Shown here piece after piece: positions 1-6,841 of a stretch of DNA of 52,281 bases. Under the pieces are notes generated by a model. It ran no database searches. It was not told where the DNA came from and worked only from the letters and a program-made list of their open reading frames with translations. The stretch lies in the NCBI GenBank assembly GCA_902774925.1, contig CACYKE010000009.1:1-52281 (forward strand), read 5' to 3'. The DNA is from an uncultured Prevotellaceae bacterium. GTDB taxonomy: Bacteria; Bacteroidota; Bacteroidia; Bacteroidales; Bacteroidaceae. The position numbers and the translations under genes were made by a program. Each line of letters opens with the position of its first letter. Position 1 is the stretch's first letter.

Positions 1-1
1 G

Positions 2-550
2 AACGGTCTTGGCAAGGACGCTGCCCAGATCATCAGCCGTATCAACGGTTTCACCTATGTACAGACTCAGTTCGACTACTTCACCTCTGAGCTGAAGGTG
101 GTTAAGGAGGTTGCTTATGGCAACAACCCCAGCCGTCTGAAGGTAAAGTGCTATGGTGCTGACGATGTTCGTGAGGGTGTCGCTATCCTGTGGAAGGAGA
201 ACGTTGATGTGTCTATCACGGGTAACTCAACGAACCCCACTCGTTTCCAGCACCCCGTAGCAGGTACTTATAAGAAGGAGCGCGTGCTCGCTGGCAAGCC
301 CTACTTCTCTGTAGCTTCCGGTGGTGGTACGGGTCGTACCCTGCACCCAGACAACATGGCTGCCGGTCCTGCTTCTTACGGTATGACTGACACCCTTGGT
401 CGTATGCACTCTGACGCTCAGTTCGCAGGTTCTTCTTCTGTTCCTGCTCACGTTGAGATGATGGGCTTCCTGGGTATTGGTAACAACCCGATGGTAGGTG
501 CTACTGTGGCTATCGCCGTAGCTATCGACCTCGCTTTGAACAAAAAGTAA
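2..550 (+). CDS. GGGtGRT family protein, 3' part (5' end outside window)
   Basis: The reading frame is open from base 2 and runs off the left edge, so only the last 182 codons are visible. The family is recognised from the motif SGGGTGRTLHPDNMAAGPAS, which gives the GGGtGRT family its name, followed by a conserved Gly/Asn-rich tail (FLGIGNNPMVGATVAIAVA). As far as I know the biochemical role of the family is not established. No signal peptide or membrane segment is seen in the visible part, so a cytoplasmic protein is likely. The gene ends just before a strong terminator shared with the convergent small gene at 606-701. A methionine at base 98 is internal, because the conserved frame continues upstream of it. 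Confidence 0.85.
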   Translation, partial: NGLGKDAAQIISRINGFTYVQTQFDYFTSELKVVKEVAYGNNPSRLKVKCYGADDVREGVAILWKENVDVSITGNSTNPTRFQHPVAGTYKKERVLAGKPYFSVASGGGTGRTLHPDNMAAGPASYGMTDTLGRMHSDAQFAGSSSVPAHVEMMGFLGIGNNPMVGATVAIAVAIDLALNKK

Positions 551-570
551 GCAATCCGCTTCAAAATAAA

Positions 571-602
571 ATGCCCGCCAGAATTTCTGACGGGCATTTT
601 TG
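571..602. terminator. Bidirectional intrinsic terminator
   Basis: The arms ATGCCCGYCAG and CTGACGGGCAT form an 11 bp stem (one G-U type pair) over a short loop. A T-run follows on the plus strand and another on the minus strand. It closes the GGGtGRT gene and the convergent small gene. Confidence 0.85.
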
Positions 603-605
603 TTA

Positions 606-701
606 TTACATTGCTGCGTGGTAGTTATACAATCTTGCTATGTTCAAGCAATACTCAGTGTAAGCTTCACTCTTCAGCCATTTGTTAATCAACTTTTTCA
701 T
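606..701 (-). CDS. Small basic/amphipathic protein, 31 aa
   Basis: A 31-codon frame starting MKKLINKWLKSEAYTEYCLN and ending HAAM. I do not recognise a family. The support is contextual. It has its own consensus promoter on the minus strand (829-859), a purine-rich stretch (AAGAAAGG) shortly before the ATG, and a stop codon a few bases before a strong terminator, so promoter, leader, frame and terminator form a complete unit. The sequence is rich in Lys, Tyr and Asn with no clear signal peptide or long membrane segment; the first half could form an amphipathic helix. The leader of about 120 bases carries repeated GGATAACAA words also found before the exported protein at 48723-49070. Real expression is likely but unproven. 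Confidence 0.6.
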   Translation of the reverse strand: MKKLINKWLKSEAYTEYCLNIARLYNYHAAM

Positions 702-763
702 AATCTTTTTACCTTTCTTTACTTTACTCGGAACGGTGTGTTGAGCCGTCCTACTTAAATACT

Positions 764-818
764 TTGTTATCCTTTTTTTTGTTATCCTTGCCGCACCGCT
801 GTGCAGCCCTTGTTATCT
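764..818 (-). promoter_or_regulatory. Leader with repeated GGATAACAA words
   Basis: On the minus strand the leader of the 31-aa gene contains GGATAACAA twice (772-764 and 787-779) and the variant AGATAACAA (818-810). A 7 bp hairpin (GCTGCAC/GTGCGGC) lies between the second and third. The same words recur before the minus-strand gene at 48723-49070. Confidence 0.5.
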
Positions 819-828
819 TTTGACGATG

Positions 829-859
829 CAAAGTTAGGAAGAATTTTCGTACAAAACAA
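829..859 (-). promoter_or_regulatory. Bacteroidetes-type promoter of the 31-aa gene
   Basis: Reading the minus strand, TTG (859-857) is followed after 20 bases by TAACTTTG (836-829), matching TAnnTTTG. Predicted transcription starts near 824, giving a leader of roughly 120 bases. Confidence 0.65.
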
Positions 860-937
860 GGAAAATAGCAAATTGTTTGCGCACACAGTCTATTTGTTGA
901 CCTGTGTCAATTACGCTCTTTTGTCGTAAAAACGGAA

Positions 938-1705
938 TTATTTTTTGTTATGGGTGACCGCTTCGCGCATCTCTTTCAGCAAATCTGAGGCGAAGATGAA
1001 GTCCGTTAGGCGCTTGTTTGTCGAGCCCATGATGTCGCCCGAAACACCCTGCCATTCCTTGTGGCCTTCGTAGATGAAGATGATGTTTTCGCCAATACCC
1101 ATCACCGAATTCATGTCATGGGTATTGATGATGGTCGTCATGTTGAATTCCCGAGTGATGGAGTGCAGCAGTTCGTCAATCACCAGCGATGTCTTGGGGT
1201 CGAGACCGCTGTTCGGCTCGTCGCAGAACAGGTATTTGGGGTTCAGGGCTATGGCGCGGGCAATGGCCACACGTTTCTGCATACCGCCGCTGATCTCGCC
1301 AGGATATTTCTCTTCCGCACCCACGAGGTTCACGCGGTCCAGACAGTCCATCGCGCGCTTTTGCCGTTCGCGCAGGTTCATCGACGAGAACATATCCAGC
1401 GGAAACATCACGTTCTCCAGTACCGTCAGCGAGTCAAACAAGGCGGCACTTTGGAATATCATACCCATCTCGCGACGCATCATCACCTTCTCCTTCTTCG
1501 ACATCTTCACAAAGTCGCGCCCGTCGTATAGTATCTGGCCTTCCGTGGGCTCAAACAGTCCCACGAGGTTCTTCATCAGCACCGTCTTTCCCGAGCCGCT
1601 CTGTCCGATGATAAGGTTCGTCTTGCCGTCCTCGAACACCGTCGAGATGTCCTTCAACACCTCGATATCGTCGAAACGCTTGTATAGGTTCTTGACTTCT
1701 ATCAT
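938..1705 (-). CDS. mlaF: MlaF-family ABC transporter ATP-binding protein
   Basis: The cytoplasmic ATPase of an MCE/Mla-type retrograde phospholipid transporter, which helps keep outer-membrane lipid asymmetry. In the 255 aa protein, Walker A GQSGSGKT is at residues 34-41, the Q-loop glutamine (MIFQ) near 85, the signature ISGGMQKR near 138-145, Walker B YLFCDEP ending in Glu163, and the switch histidine in NTHD at 196. The start overlaps the stop of the upstream permease by four bases (ATGA), so the two are translationally coupled. No MCE substrate-binding gene follows in this window, so partner components must lie elsewhere. The MlaF/Mkl subfamily is chosen over other ABC ATPases mainly because of the adjacent MlaE-type permease. 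Confidence 0.88.
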   Translation of the reverse strand: MIEVKNLYKRFDDIEVLKDISTVFEDGKTNLIIGQSGSGKTVLMKNLVGLFEPTEGQILYDGRDFVKMSKKEKVMMRREMGMIFQSAALFDSLTVLENVMFPLDMFSSMNLRERQKRAMDCLDRVNLVGAEEKYPGEISGGMQKRVAIARAIALNPKYLFCDEPNSGLDPKTSLVIDELLHSITREFNMTTIINTHDMNSVMGIGENIIFIYEGHKEWQGVSGDIMGSTNKRLTDFIFASDLLKEMREAVTHNKK

Positions 1706-2454
1706 GACAGCAGCTGCGTTAGGAATACGTCACTAAAGAGAATCAGCACGCTCGAGGTCACGACGGCATCCGTTGAGGCTTTGCCGACGTTGACGGAACC
1801 GCCCTCTACGGTATAGCCGCAGTAGGAGGGCACGGCGGAGATGATAAAGGCGAAGAAGAGGCTCTTGATGATACTCATCCACATAAACCACGACTTAAAC
1901 TGATGCTGCAGTCCCAGCGTCAGGTCGTCAGGCACGATGATATGTCCGACGTATGCCGTGCCGTAAGCACCGACGATGCCCAGTGCACTGGAGAAGATAA
2001 CCAGCAACGGCATGATGGTAATCATTCCCATGATTTTCGGCAGTATCAGGTAGCACGCCGAGTTGACACCCATGATGTCCAGCGCGTCAATCTGTTGTGT
2101 CACGCGCATAGTGCCAATCTCCGAGGCGATGTTCGAACCCACCTTACCAGCCAGTATCAGACACATGATGCTCGACGAGAACTCCAGCAACATGATTTCG
2201 CGCGTGGTATAGCCGCTCACCCATCGTGGCATCCAGGGCGACTGGATGTTCAGCTTCATCTGGATGCAGATGACGGCTCCGATGAAAAACGAGATGAGTA
2301 GCACTATACCAATCGAGTTGATGCCCAGCTGTTCCATCTCCTTCACGTACTGTTTCCAGAACATACGGAAGCGTTCAGGAACGCTAAACGTACGCCCCAT
2401 CAGTATGAGAAATTGGCCGAACATTGTCAGCCACCGGTGCAGAATCTTTATCAT
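1702..2454 (-). CDS. mlaE: MlaE-family ABC transporter permease
   Basis: The inner-membrane permease partner of the ATPase just downstream. Its 250 aa include several hydrophobic segments and the family's conserved core (EFSSSIMCLILAGKVGSNIA, then SEIGTMRVTQQIDAL), which matches the MlaE GxxxAGRxGSxxAxExGxMxxxEQxDAL pattern. This is the usual length for the family. It is first in the operon. Its promoter (-7 TACCTTTG, 2470-2463) ends only eight bases before the ATG, so the mRNA leader should be just a few bases long and no ribosome-binding site is possible. Confidence 0.9.
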   Translation of the reverse strand: MIKILHRWLTMFGQFLILMGRTFSVPERFRMFWKQYVKEMEQLGINSIGIVLLISFFIGAVICIQMKLNIQSPWMPRWVSGYTTREIMLLEFSSSIMCLILAGKVGSNIASEIGTMRVTQQIDALDIMGVNSACYLILPKIMGMITIMPLLVIFSSALGIVGAYGTAYVGHIIVPDDLTLGLQHQFKSWFMWMSIIKSLFFAFIISAVPSYCGYTVEGGSVNVGKASTDAVVTSSVLILFSDVFLTQLLS

Positions 2455-2460
2455 TTCGGG

Positions 2461-2525
2461 TACAAAGGTAGTGCAAATCGAGCGAAATACAAAGAAAAAA
2501 ACGATTTTTTTCTTTTATTTCCGAG
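2461..2525 (-). promoter_or_regulatory. mlaE promoter cassette (copy P1 of a duplicated module)
   Basis: On the minus strand TTTG is followed after 19 bases by TACCTTTG (2470-2463). The whole 65-base segment is almost identical to 12250-12313 on the plus strand: blocks of 21 and 23 identical bases are separated by about ten partly matching bases. This suggests a copied promoter module. Confidence 0.7.
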
Positions 2526-2586
2526 ATGCCGCCTATCTTCTCCAAGGGAGAAAGTTACAAATTAGTGCGCAAAATGCAAAACTTTT

Positions 2587-2617
2587 TTTGTTTTTTCATC
2601 GGAAAGTGCTACCTTTG
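2587..2617 (+). promoter_or_regulatory. Promoter of the bile-acid:sodium-symporter-family gene
   Basis: TTTG (2587-2590), 19 bases, TACCTTTG (2610-2617): a full match to the Bacteroidetes consensus. A second -7-like TAACTTTG lies at 2634-2641 without a clear -33. Confidence 0.7.
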
Positions 2618-2656
2618 CACCCGTTAATCACATTAACTTTGCATTTTGATTCATTT

Positions 2657-3514
2657 ATGAATACCATTTTCATCGTTTTGCCGATATTGACGCTCCTGAT
2701 GTTTGACCTGGGTCTCGCCTTGCGTCCTGCCGATTTCCGTTTGCTCGCAGAACGTCCGAAGGCCGTGTTCGTCGGACTGACCGGTCAGATTCTGCTCCTG
2801 CCCCTCATTGCGTGGGCGGTAGCCAGTGGTTTCCACTTAGCACCCTTGTTTTTCCTGGGTGTCATGCTCATCGCGTGCAGTCCGGGCGGCAGTTCCAGCA
2901 ATGTCTTCTCCATGCTTGCCGGTGGTGATGTCGCGTTGTCCGTATCACTGACGGCCTTTAGCAGCATCATCACGCTGTTTACAGGTCCGATGGTCATGGA
3001 CTTTGCCACCAGTCTTGTCGGCACCGAGATGAGCGGCATCCATCTGCCCGTCGGCAACCTGTTGGTACAGAACATCGTGCTGATGGCAGTACCCATCGCC
3101 ATCGGACTCGCCATTGCCGTGCGCAACGAACGGCTCGCCGAGCGCATGCATAACGTATTGAAGCGCCTTGCCTTCCCCTGTCTCATCCTCTTGGCAACGG
3201 TGTTCTTCATCCAGAATCGCGACATCATTATCCGCGAATTTCCCCAGCTCGGACTCTCTGTTACCGTCCTCATCCTGTTGTCGATGGGCGGAGGCGTCCT
3301 GCTCTCGTGGCTCATGCGTCTCAACGGTCGTGAACAGCGCACCATCATCATCGAGATTGGCATGCAGAATGCTGCGCAGGCCATTACCGTTGCCAGCAGT
3401 CCCTTCGTCTTCGCCAACGACGTGATGGCCGTTCCCGCCATCATCTATGCGCTGATGATGAACGTCGTCCTGCTGACCTACGTCGCAGTGGTGAAAAAGC
3501 TTAAAACAGCTTAG
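2657..3514 (+). CDS. Bile acid:sodium symporter (BASS) family transporter
   Basis: A 285 aa polytopic inner-membrane protein with eight or more hydrophobic helices and no large soluble domain. BASS signatures are visible: ACSPGGSSSNVFSMLAGGD with the Pro-Gly-Gly break, GDVALSVSLTAFSSI, and a second unwound region around EIGMQNAAQAI. In bacteria such carriers move diverse organic anions with sodium; the substrate here cannot be read from sequence. The start at 2657 was chosen because the frame upstream is non-coding and the promoter (2587-2617) lies between. The stop overlaps the stop of the convergent PIG-L gene by four bases. Confidence 0.85.
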   Translation: MNTIFIVLPILTLLMFDLGLALRPADFRLLAERPKAVFVGLTGQILLLPLIAWAVASGFHLAPLFFLGVMLIACSPGGSSSNVFSMLAGGDVALSVSLTAFSSIITLFTGPMVMDFATSLVGTEMSGIHLPVGNLLVQNIVLMAVPIAIGLAIAVRNERLAERMHNVLKRLAFPCLILLATVFFIQNRDIIIREFPQLGLSVTVLILLSMGGGVLLSWLMRLNGREQRTIIIEIGMQNAAQAITVASSPFVFANDVMAVPAIIYALMMNVVLLTYVAVVKKLKTA

Positions 3515-4656
3515 AATTTGTATTCCACGAAGGCCTCCATGGCCTCGTAGCATGCCAGTCCCAGGTCGTCGTACTGCTTGGCGGTGGCGCGGTTGCGGTC
3601 TTCGGCACGTTGCCAGAACAGCCTGTCGTCGTTGCCGAGAAATGGTGCCCCCTCCATCTGACTCTGGTGGCGCAGGATGGCGTTACGCTTCTCGTGCAGC
3701 TCCTCCGGACTCATCGGCACGCACATCTCGATATCCTCTATCTCCCATTCCGCCCACGCCCCGCGGTACATCCATACGCGGCAGTCGCTGAGCCATTCCG
3801 CTCCCGCCTTCTTCTCCTCGTCTATGGCCGCCAGCACGGCGTCGGTACACGTGCGGTGCGTCCCGTGCGGGTCTGCCAGGTCGGCCGCCACGTAAATCTG
3901 GTGCGGCTGTATCTGTTGCAGCAGTTCTTCGATTATCCTTACGTCACGTTCCGCCAGGGGCAGCTTCTCTATCTTGCCACTCTCGTAGAACGGCAAGTCA
4001 AGGAAGTGTATGTGGTCTTTCTTGATACCGTTGTACCCACAGGCGTTGCGCGCCTCGCCACGACGGATAAGTCCCTTGATGGCCAGCACGTCGCGATTGT
4101 CCAGGTCGCCCTCCTGCTTCCGTTTCAGAAATTCCAGGACACTCTTGCTGTAGTGCTTCACGATTTCGTCGCTGCCGTTGGCAAACAACTCGTTGAAGGC
4201 GCGGATGAAGTGCATATACAGCCTCACCTCCTCGTCCGCCACGGCAATGTTTCCCGACGTCTCGTAGGCTATGTGTACGTCGTGCTGCTGTTGCATCAGG
4301 CGTCGGATGGTACCCCCCATCGATATCACGTCGTCGTCGGGATGTGGCGAGAACACGATGACGCGCTTAGGGTAGGGCTGTGCCCGTTCCGGTCGTGTCG
4401 AGTCGTCCGCATTGGGCTTGCCTCCCGGCCATCCGGTGATAGTATGCTGCAGGATGTTGAATACTGCTATGTTCACCAGTCCTGCCGAGCCGTACTCCTC
4501 CACGTAGTGCTGCAGTCCGTTGTCCACATAGTCCTTTGTCGATAGCTTCAGCACGGGCTTGCCCGTCTTGCGGCACAGCCCAATCACGTCGCGTCGCAAT
4601 TCGCGGTCCACGATGTGGTCAAAATTAATCGTTGTTGTCAGATTTAAATTCATCAT
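3511..4656 (-). CDS. PIG-L family deacetylase lacking the usual NagB half
   Basis: The 381 aa protein carries a PIG-L/LmbE zinc-dependent N-deacetylase fold: HPDDD motif (His105, Asp107, Asp108), and the second zinc site in DPHGTHR (His264, His267). The stretch LQHTITGWPGGKPNADD and the preceding CRKTGKPVLKLSTKDY are typical of the linker in the roughly 660 aa Bacteroidetes proteins that fuse glucosamine-6-phosphate deaminase (NagB) to PIG-L. Here the protein starts inside that linker, so the deaminase domain is absent and no NagB frame precedes it. A -7 box (TATATTTG, 4668-4661) sits four bases before the ATG, so this shortened form appears to have its own promoter and a leaderless transcript. 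A role in amino-sugar metabolism is inferred from the relatives only. Confidence 0.8.
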   Translation of the reverse strand: MMNLNLTTTINFDHIVDRELRRDVIGLCRKTGKPVLKLSTKDYVDNGLQHYVEEYGSAGLVNIAVFNILQHTITGWPGGKPNADDSTRPERAQPYPKRVIVFSPHPDDDVISMGGTIRRLMQQQHDVHIAYETSGNIAVADEEVRLYMHFIRAFNELFANGSDEIVKHYSKSVLEFLKRKQEGDLDNRDVLAIKGLIRRGEARNACGYNGIKKDHIHFLDLPFYESGKIEKLPLAERDVRIIEELLQQIQPHQIYVAADLADPHGTHRTCTDAVLAAIDEEKKAGAEWLSDCRVWMYRGAWAEWEIEDIEMCVPMSPEELHEKRNAILRHQSQMEGAPFLGNDDRLFWQRAEDRNRATAKQYDDLGLACYEAMEAFVEYKF

Positions 4657-4660
4657 GCTG

Positions 4661-4668
4661 CAAATATA
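4661..4668 (-). promoter_or_regulatory. -7 element directly abutting the PIG-L start codon
   Basis: TATATTTG on the minus strand ends four bases before the ATG (4656). Expected initiation falls on or next to the ATG, so the mRNA would be leaderless. No good -33 is seen. Confidence 0.5.
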
Positions 4669-4709
4669 CGAAAAAATACCGACATAAGTAAAATTTTCAT
4701 CGGTTTTCG

Positions 4710-4739
4710 TTTGGTTTTTAATTTTTTTTATTATCTTTG
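4710..4739 (+). promoter_or_regulatory. Promoter of the fimbrial operon
   Basis: TTTG (4710-4713), 18 bases, TATCTTTG (4732-4739), 26 bases before the DUF3575 start. No invertible-promoter repeats are seen around it. Confidence 0.6.
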
Positions 4740-4765
4740 CAACGAAAAAGAATTCTGATTAATCG

Positions 4766-5338
4766 ATGCTAAAGAAAACAAACATATTCATGGTGCTCTT
4801 GTTAGTGGCTGGAAGCCTGTCTGTTCGGGCCCAGCATATTGCCATCAACAACAACCTGTTGTTTGATGTGGCAGGAGCGTTGTCAGCGGGTGTAGAAATC
4901 CCCGTTCAAAAAAGCAGTACACTTGAGGTGTATGGCAGTATACGGCCCTGGAAACGAGGAGAAGAAAGTGTTCATAAGCATTGGACGGTGCAGGCCCAGT
5001 ATCGGCTTTGGCCCTGTCAGGTGATGAACGGCTTCTTCTGGGGACCTTATGTCCACGGCGGTCAGTTTAATTTCGGCAATGAGGAATTGTTGTTTGTCCT
5101 TTTGAAGGGGTTGAAGCCAAACCGTTATGAGGGCTGGCTCCTCGGTGGTGGCATAGGAATTGGTTACGAATATGCGTTGGCCAAGCACTGGAATGTCGGT
5201 GCTGAGATTGGAGCCGGTTACACCTATATTAAATATAAGAAGTATGCGTGTGAAAAATGCGGTGTCCAGAAAGATGACGATAACTATAATTATATCGGTA
5301 TCTCACGGCTGGGATTGAGTGTCATCTACGTCTTTTAA
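4766..5338 (+). CDS. DUF3575 domain outer-membrane-type protein
   Basis: A 190 aa exported protein with an N-terminal signal peptide (MLKKTNIFMVLLLVAGSLSV, cleavage likely after RAQ). The body has alternating hydrophobic/aromatic strands (WTVQAQYRLWP, GGGIGIGYEYALAKHWNVGA, LGLSVIYVF) and a terminal aromatic residue, as in small outer-membrane beta-barrels. The family is DUF3575, commonly the first gene of Mfa/Fim fimbrial clusters in Bacteroidales. A four-cysteine-poor loop with CEKCG near the C-terminus is a curious local feature. It heads the operon 4766-11170. A role in fimbrial biogenesis is inferred from context. Confidence 0.8.
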   Translation: MLKKTNIFMVLLLVAGSLSVRAQHIAINNNLLFDVAGALSAGVEIPVQKSSTLEVYGSIRPWKRGEESVHKHWTVQAQYRLWPCQVMNGFFWGPYVHGGQFNFGNEELLFVLLKGLKPNRYEGWLLGGGIGIGYEYALAKHWNVGAEIGAGYTYIKYKKYACEKCGVQKDDDNYNYIGISRLGLSVIYVF

Positions 5339-5350
5339 CATTGAACATTG
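5337..5350 (+). repeat. Degenerate 7-base array, two units
   Basis: Two copies of AACATTG (5337, 5344), overlapping the DUF3575 stop codon. The same unit recurs at 33654 and 42426 and, on the opposite strand, at 19986-20012. Confidence 0.6.
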
Positions 5351-5356
5351 AGCAAA

Positions 5357-6817
5357 ATGAGAATAATATCCTATTTACTGATGTTTTGGTTCCCTTTGAT
5401 GGTTGCAGCATCTGCATTGCCAGACAAGGATAAGGGAAATACAAAGAGTAAGAAGTACGACTACGTGATGAAGGTCGACCGTTCCGCTATGGCTGTAGTC
5501 GACAGCAATGTGGTGGTCTCGTTGCAACTGACGGCCATCCAGGATGTCCCTATGGCCCAGTCCATCATCATCGCTCCGGAATTGGTCGATTCCTTCACGC
5601 AACAAAAGGCTGAATTCCCGCTGATTTTCATCAATAGCCGCAATCAGCAGATTTACTTTGAGCGCGAATTGAAGAATGAATTCCCGGACGCTCTTGCCAT
5701 GCGTAAGAAAAACGGCGAGGATCTTCATATCAGCTATCTCCGTACTATCAAGTATGAACCATGGATGGACAATGCCGTATTGAAAGTGAAGAAGCTGAGT
5801 TGTGCCTGCAAGGATTTTAAGGATCGTGGCGAAGAGACCCTTGCCATGTTCGAGAAGGAGGAGATGGAACCCGTTATCGACCTTTATCCTGTGTATCTGT
5901 TGCCACCAGCCGACAAAAATGTCAAGGTGCGTGAAGAGAAGGGCTCGGCCTATCTTTGTTTTATGGTCAACAAATGGGACATTCTCCCCGACTACCTGAA
6001 CAATCCTGCCGAATTGCAGAAGATTCATAACTCCGTAAATATCGTCAAGAACGACTCGAATGTCACCATCCGTAAGATGGTCATCGAGGGTTATGCTTCC
6101 CCTGAGGGCTCCAATTCGCATAACATCATGCTCAGTGAGAAACGTACGGAAGCCCTTCAGCGTTATCTGGAACGTACAGGCAGGGTGAAAGGCATCAGGC
6201 TGGAGGCCAGTGGAAAGGGTGAAAACTGGGATGGCTTCGTGAAATACTTGAAGAGTCATAGTGCTGTTCCCCAGCGCGACAAGTTGCTCAGCATTGCCAC
6301 CAGCAAGGCCGACCCCGACCAGAAAGAAAAGCGTATGCGTGCGGAGGCTGCTGAAGGCTATCAGTATGCACTGAAGAATGCCTTCCCCGAGTTGCGCTGC
6401 ACCAATTATAACGTGATTTACACCGTCCGCCCCTTTACCGTTGATGAATCGGAAGTAGTCTTCGAGACACGCCCCATCAACCTCAATCTCAATGAGATAT
6501 ACAAGTTGGCTGACAAATATGCCAAGGACGAGCAGAAGTACTATTCTATCATCCGCAAGGCTTATCTGCTCTACCCGCAGGACTCTTATATCAACCTGAC
6601 GATGGCCTATCTCTCTATCAAGAAGGGTGAGGCTGACGAGGCGGCAGAATACTTGAAGAAAGTGAAGAATAGTCCCGAGAAGACATTGAACGAGGGTATT
6701 GTGGCTTATCTCAAGGGTGACCTCGACAAGGCTATCCAGCTCGCAGAGCAGGCTAAGAGTCAGGGGTTGGCAGAAGCCGCCCAGCAACTGGCAGAATTTG
6801 AAAAATTAAGAAAATAG
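5357..6817 (+). CDS. DUF3868 / OmpA-like fimbrial accessory protein
   Basis: A 486 aa protein with a signal peptide (MRIISYLLMFWFPLMVAASA). The first half (about 25-200) fits DUF3868 as found in Bacteroidales fimbrial operons. A central OmpA-like segment (IRKMVIEGYASPEGSNSHN, followed by LSEKRTEALQRYL, about 235-280) suggests peptidoglycan association. The C-terminal 90 residues form TPR-like helices (AYLSIKKGEADEAAEYLKKV). The start at ATG 5357 is preferred over an in-frame TTG at 5348 because it opens directly into the signal peptide. It probably acts in the periplasm or outer membrane to support fimbria assembly; this is inferred from neighbours. Confidence 0.8.
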   Translation: MRIISYLLMFWFPLMVAASALPDKDKGNTKSKKYDYVMKVDRSAMAVVDSNVVVSLQLTAIQDVPMAQSIIIAPELVDSFTQQKAEFPLIFINSRNQQIYFERELKNEFPDALAMRKKNGEDLHISYLRTIKYEPWMDNAVLKVKKLSCACKDFKDRGEETLAMFEKEEMEPVIDLYPVYLLPPADKNVKVREEKGSAYLCFMVNKWDILPDYLNNPAELQKIHNSVNIVKNDSNVTIRKMVIEGYASPEGSNSHNIMLSEKRTEALQRYLERTGRVKGIRLEASGKGENWDGFVKYLKSHSAVPQRDKLLSIATSKADPDQKEKRMRAEAAEGYQYALKNAFPELRCTNYNVIYTVRPFTVDESEVVFETRPINLNLNEIYKLADKYAKDEQKYYSIIRKAYLLYPQDSYINLTMAYLSIKKGEADEAAEYLKKVKNSPEKTLNEGIVAYLKGDLDKAIQLAEQAKSQGLAEAAQQLAEFEKLRK

Positions 6818-6841
6818 TAATCATTTAAAAATATTAGGTTT

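Noticed and set aside
2246-2656. Long N-terminal extension of the bile-acid-transporter frame
   Set aside because: It overlaps mlaE on the other strand and the promoter region, has no transporter homology, and a consensus promoter lies just before ATG 2657.
4657-4765. Invertible promoter for the fimbrial operon
   Set aside because: I looked for inverted repeats flanking the promoter and found none of useful length, and no recombinase gene is near.
5375-6787. 470-codon minus-strand frame opposite the DUF3868 gene
   Set aside because: A long antisense shadow caused by codon bias; no promoter or homology, and the plus frame has a signal peptide and OmpA motif.
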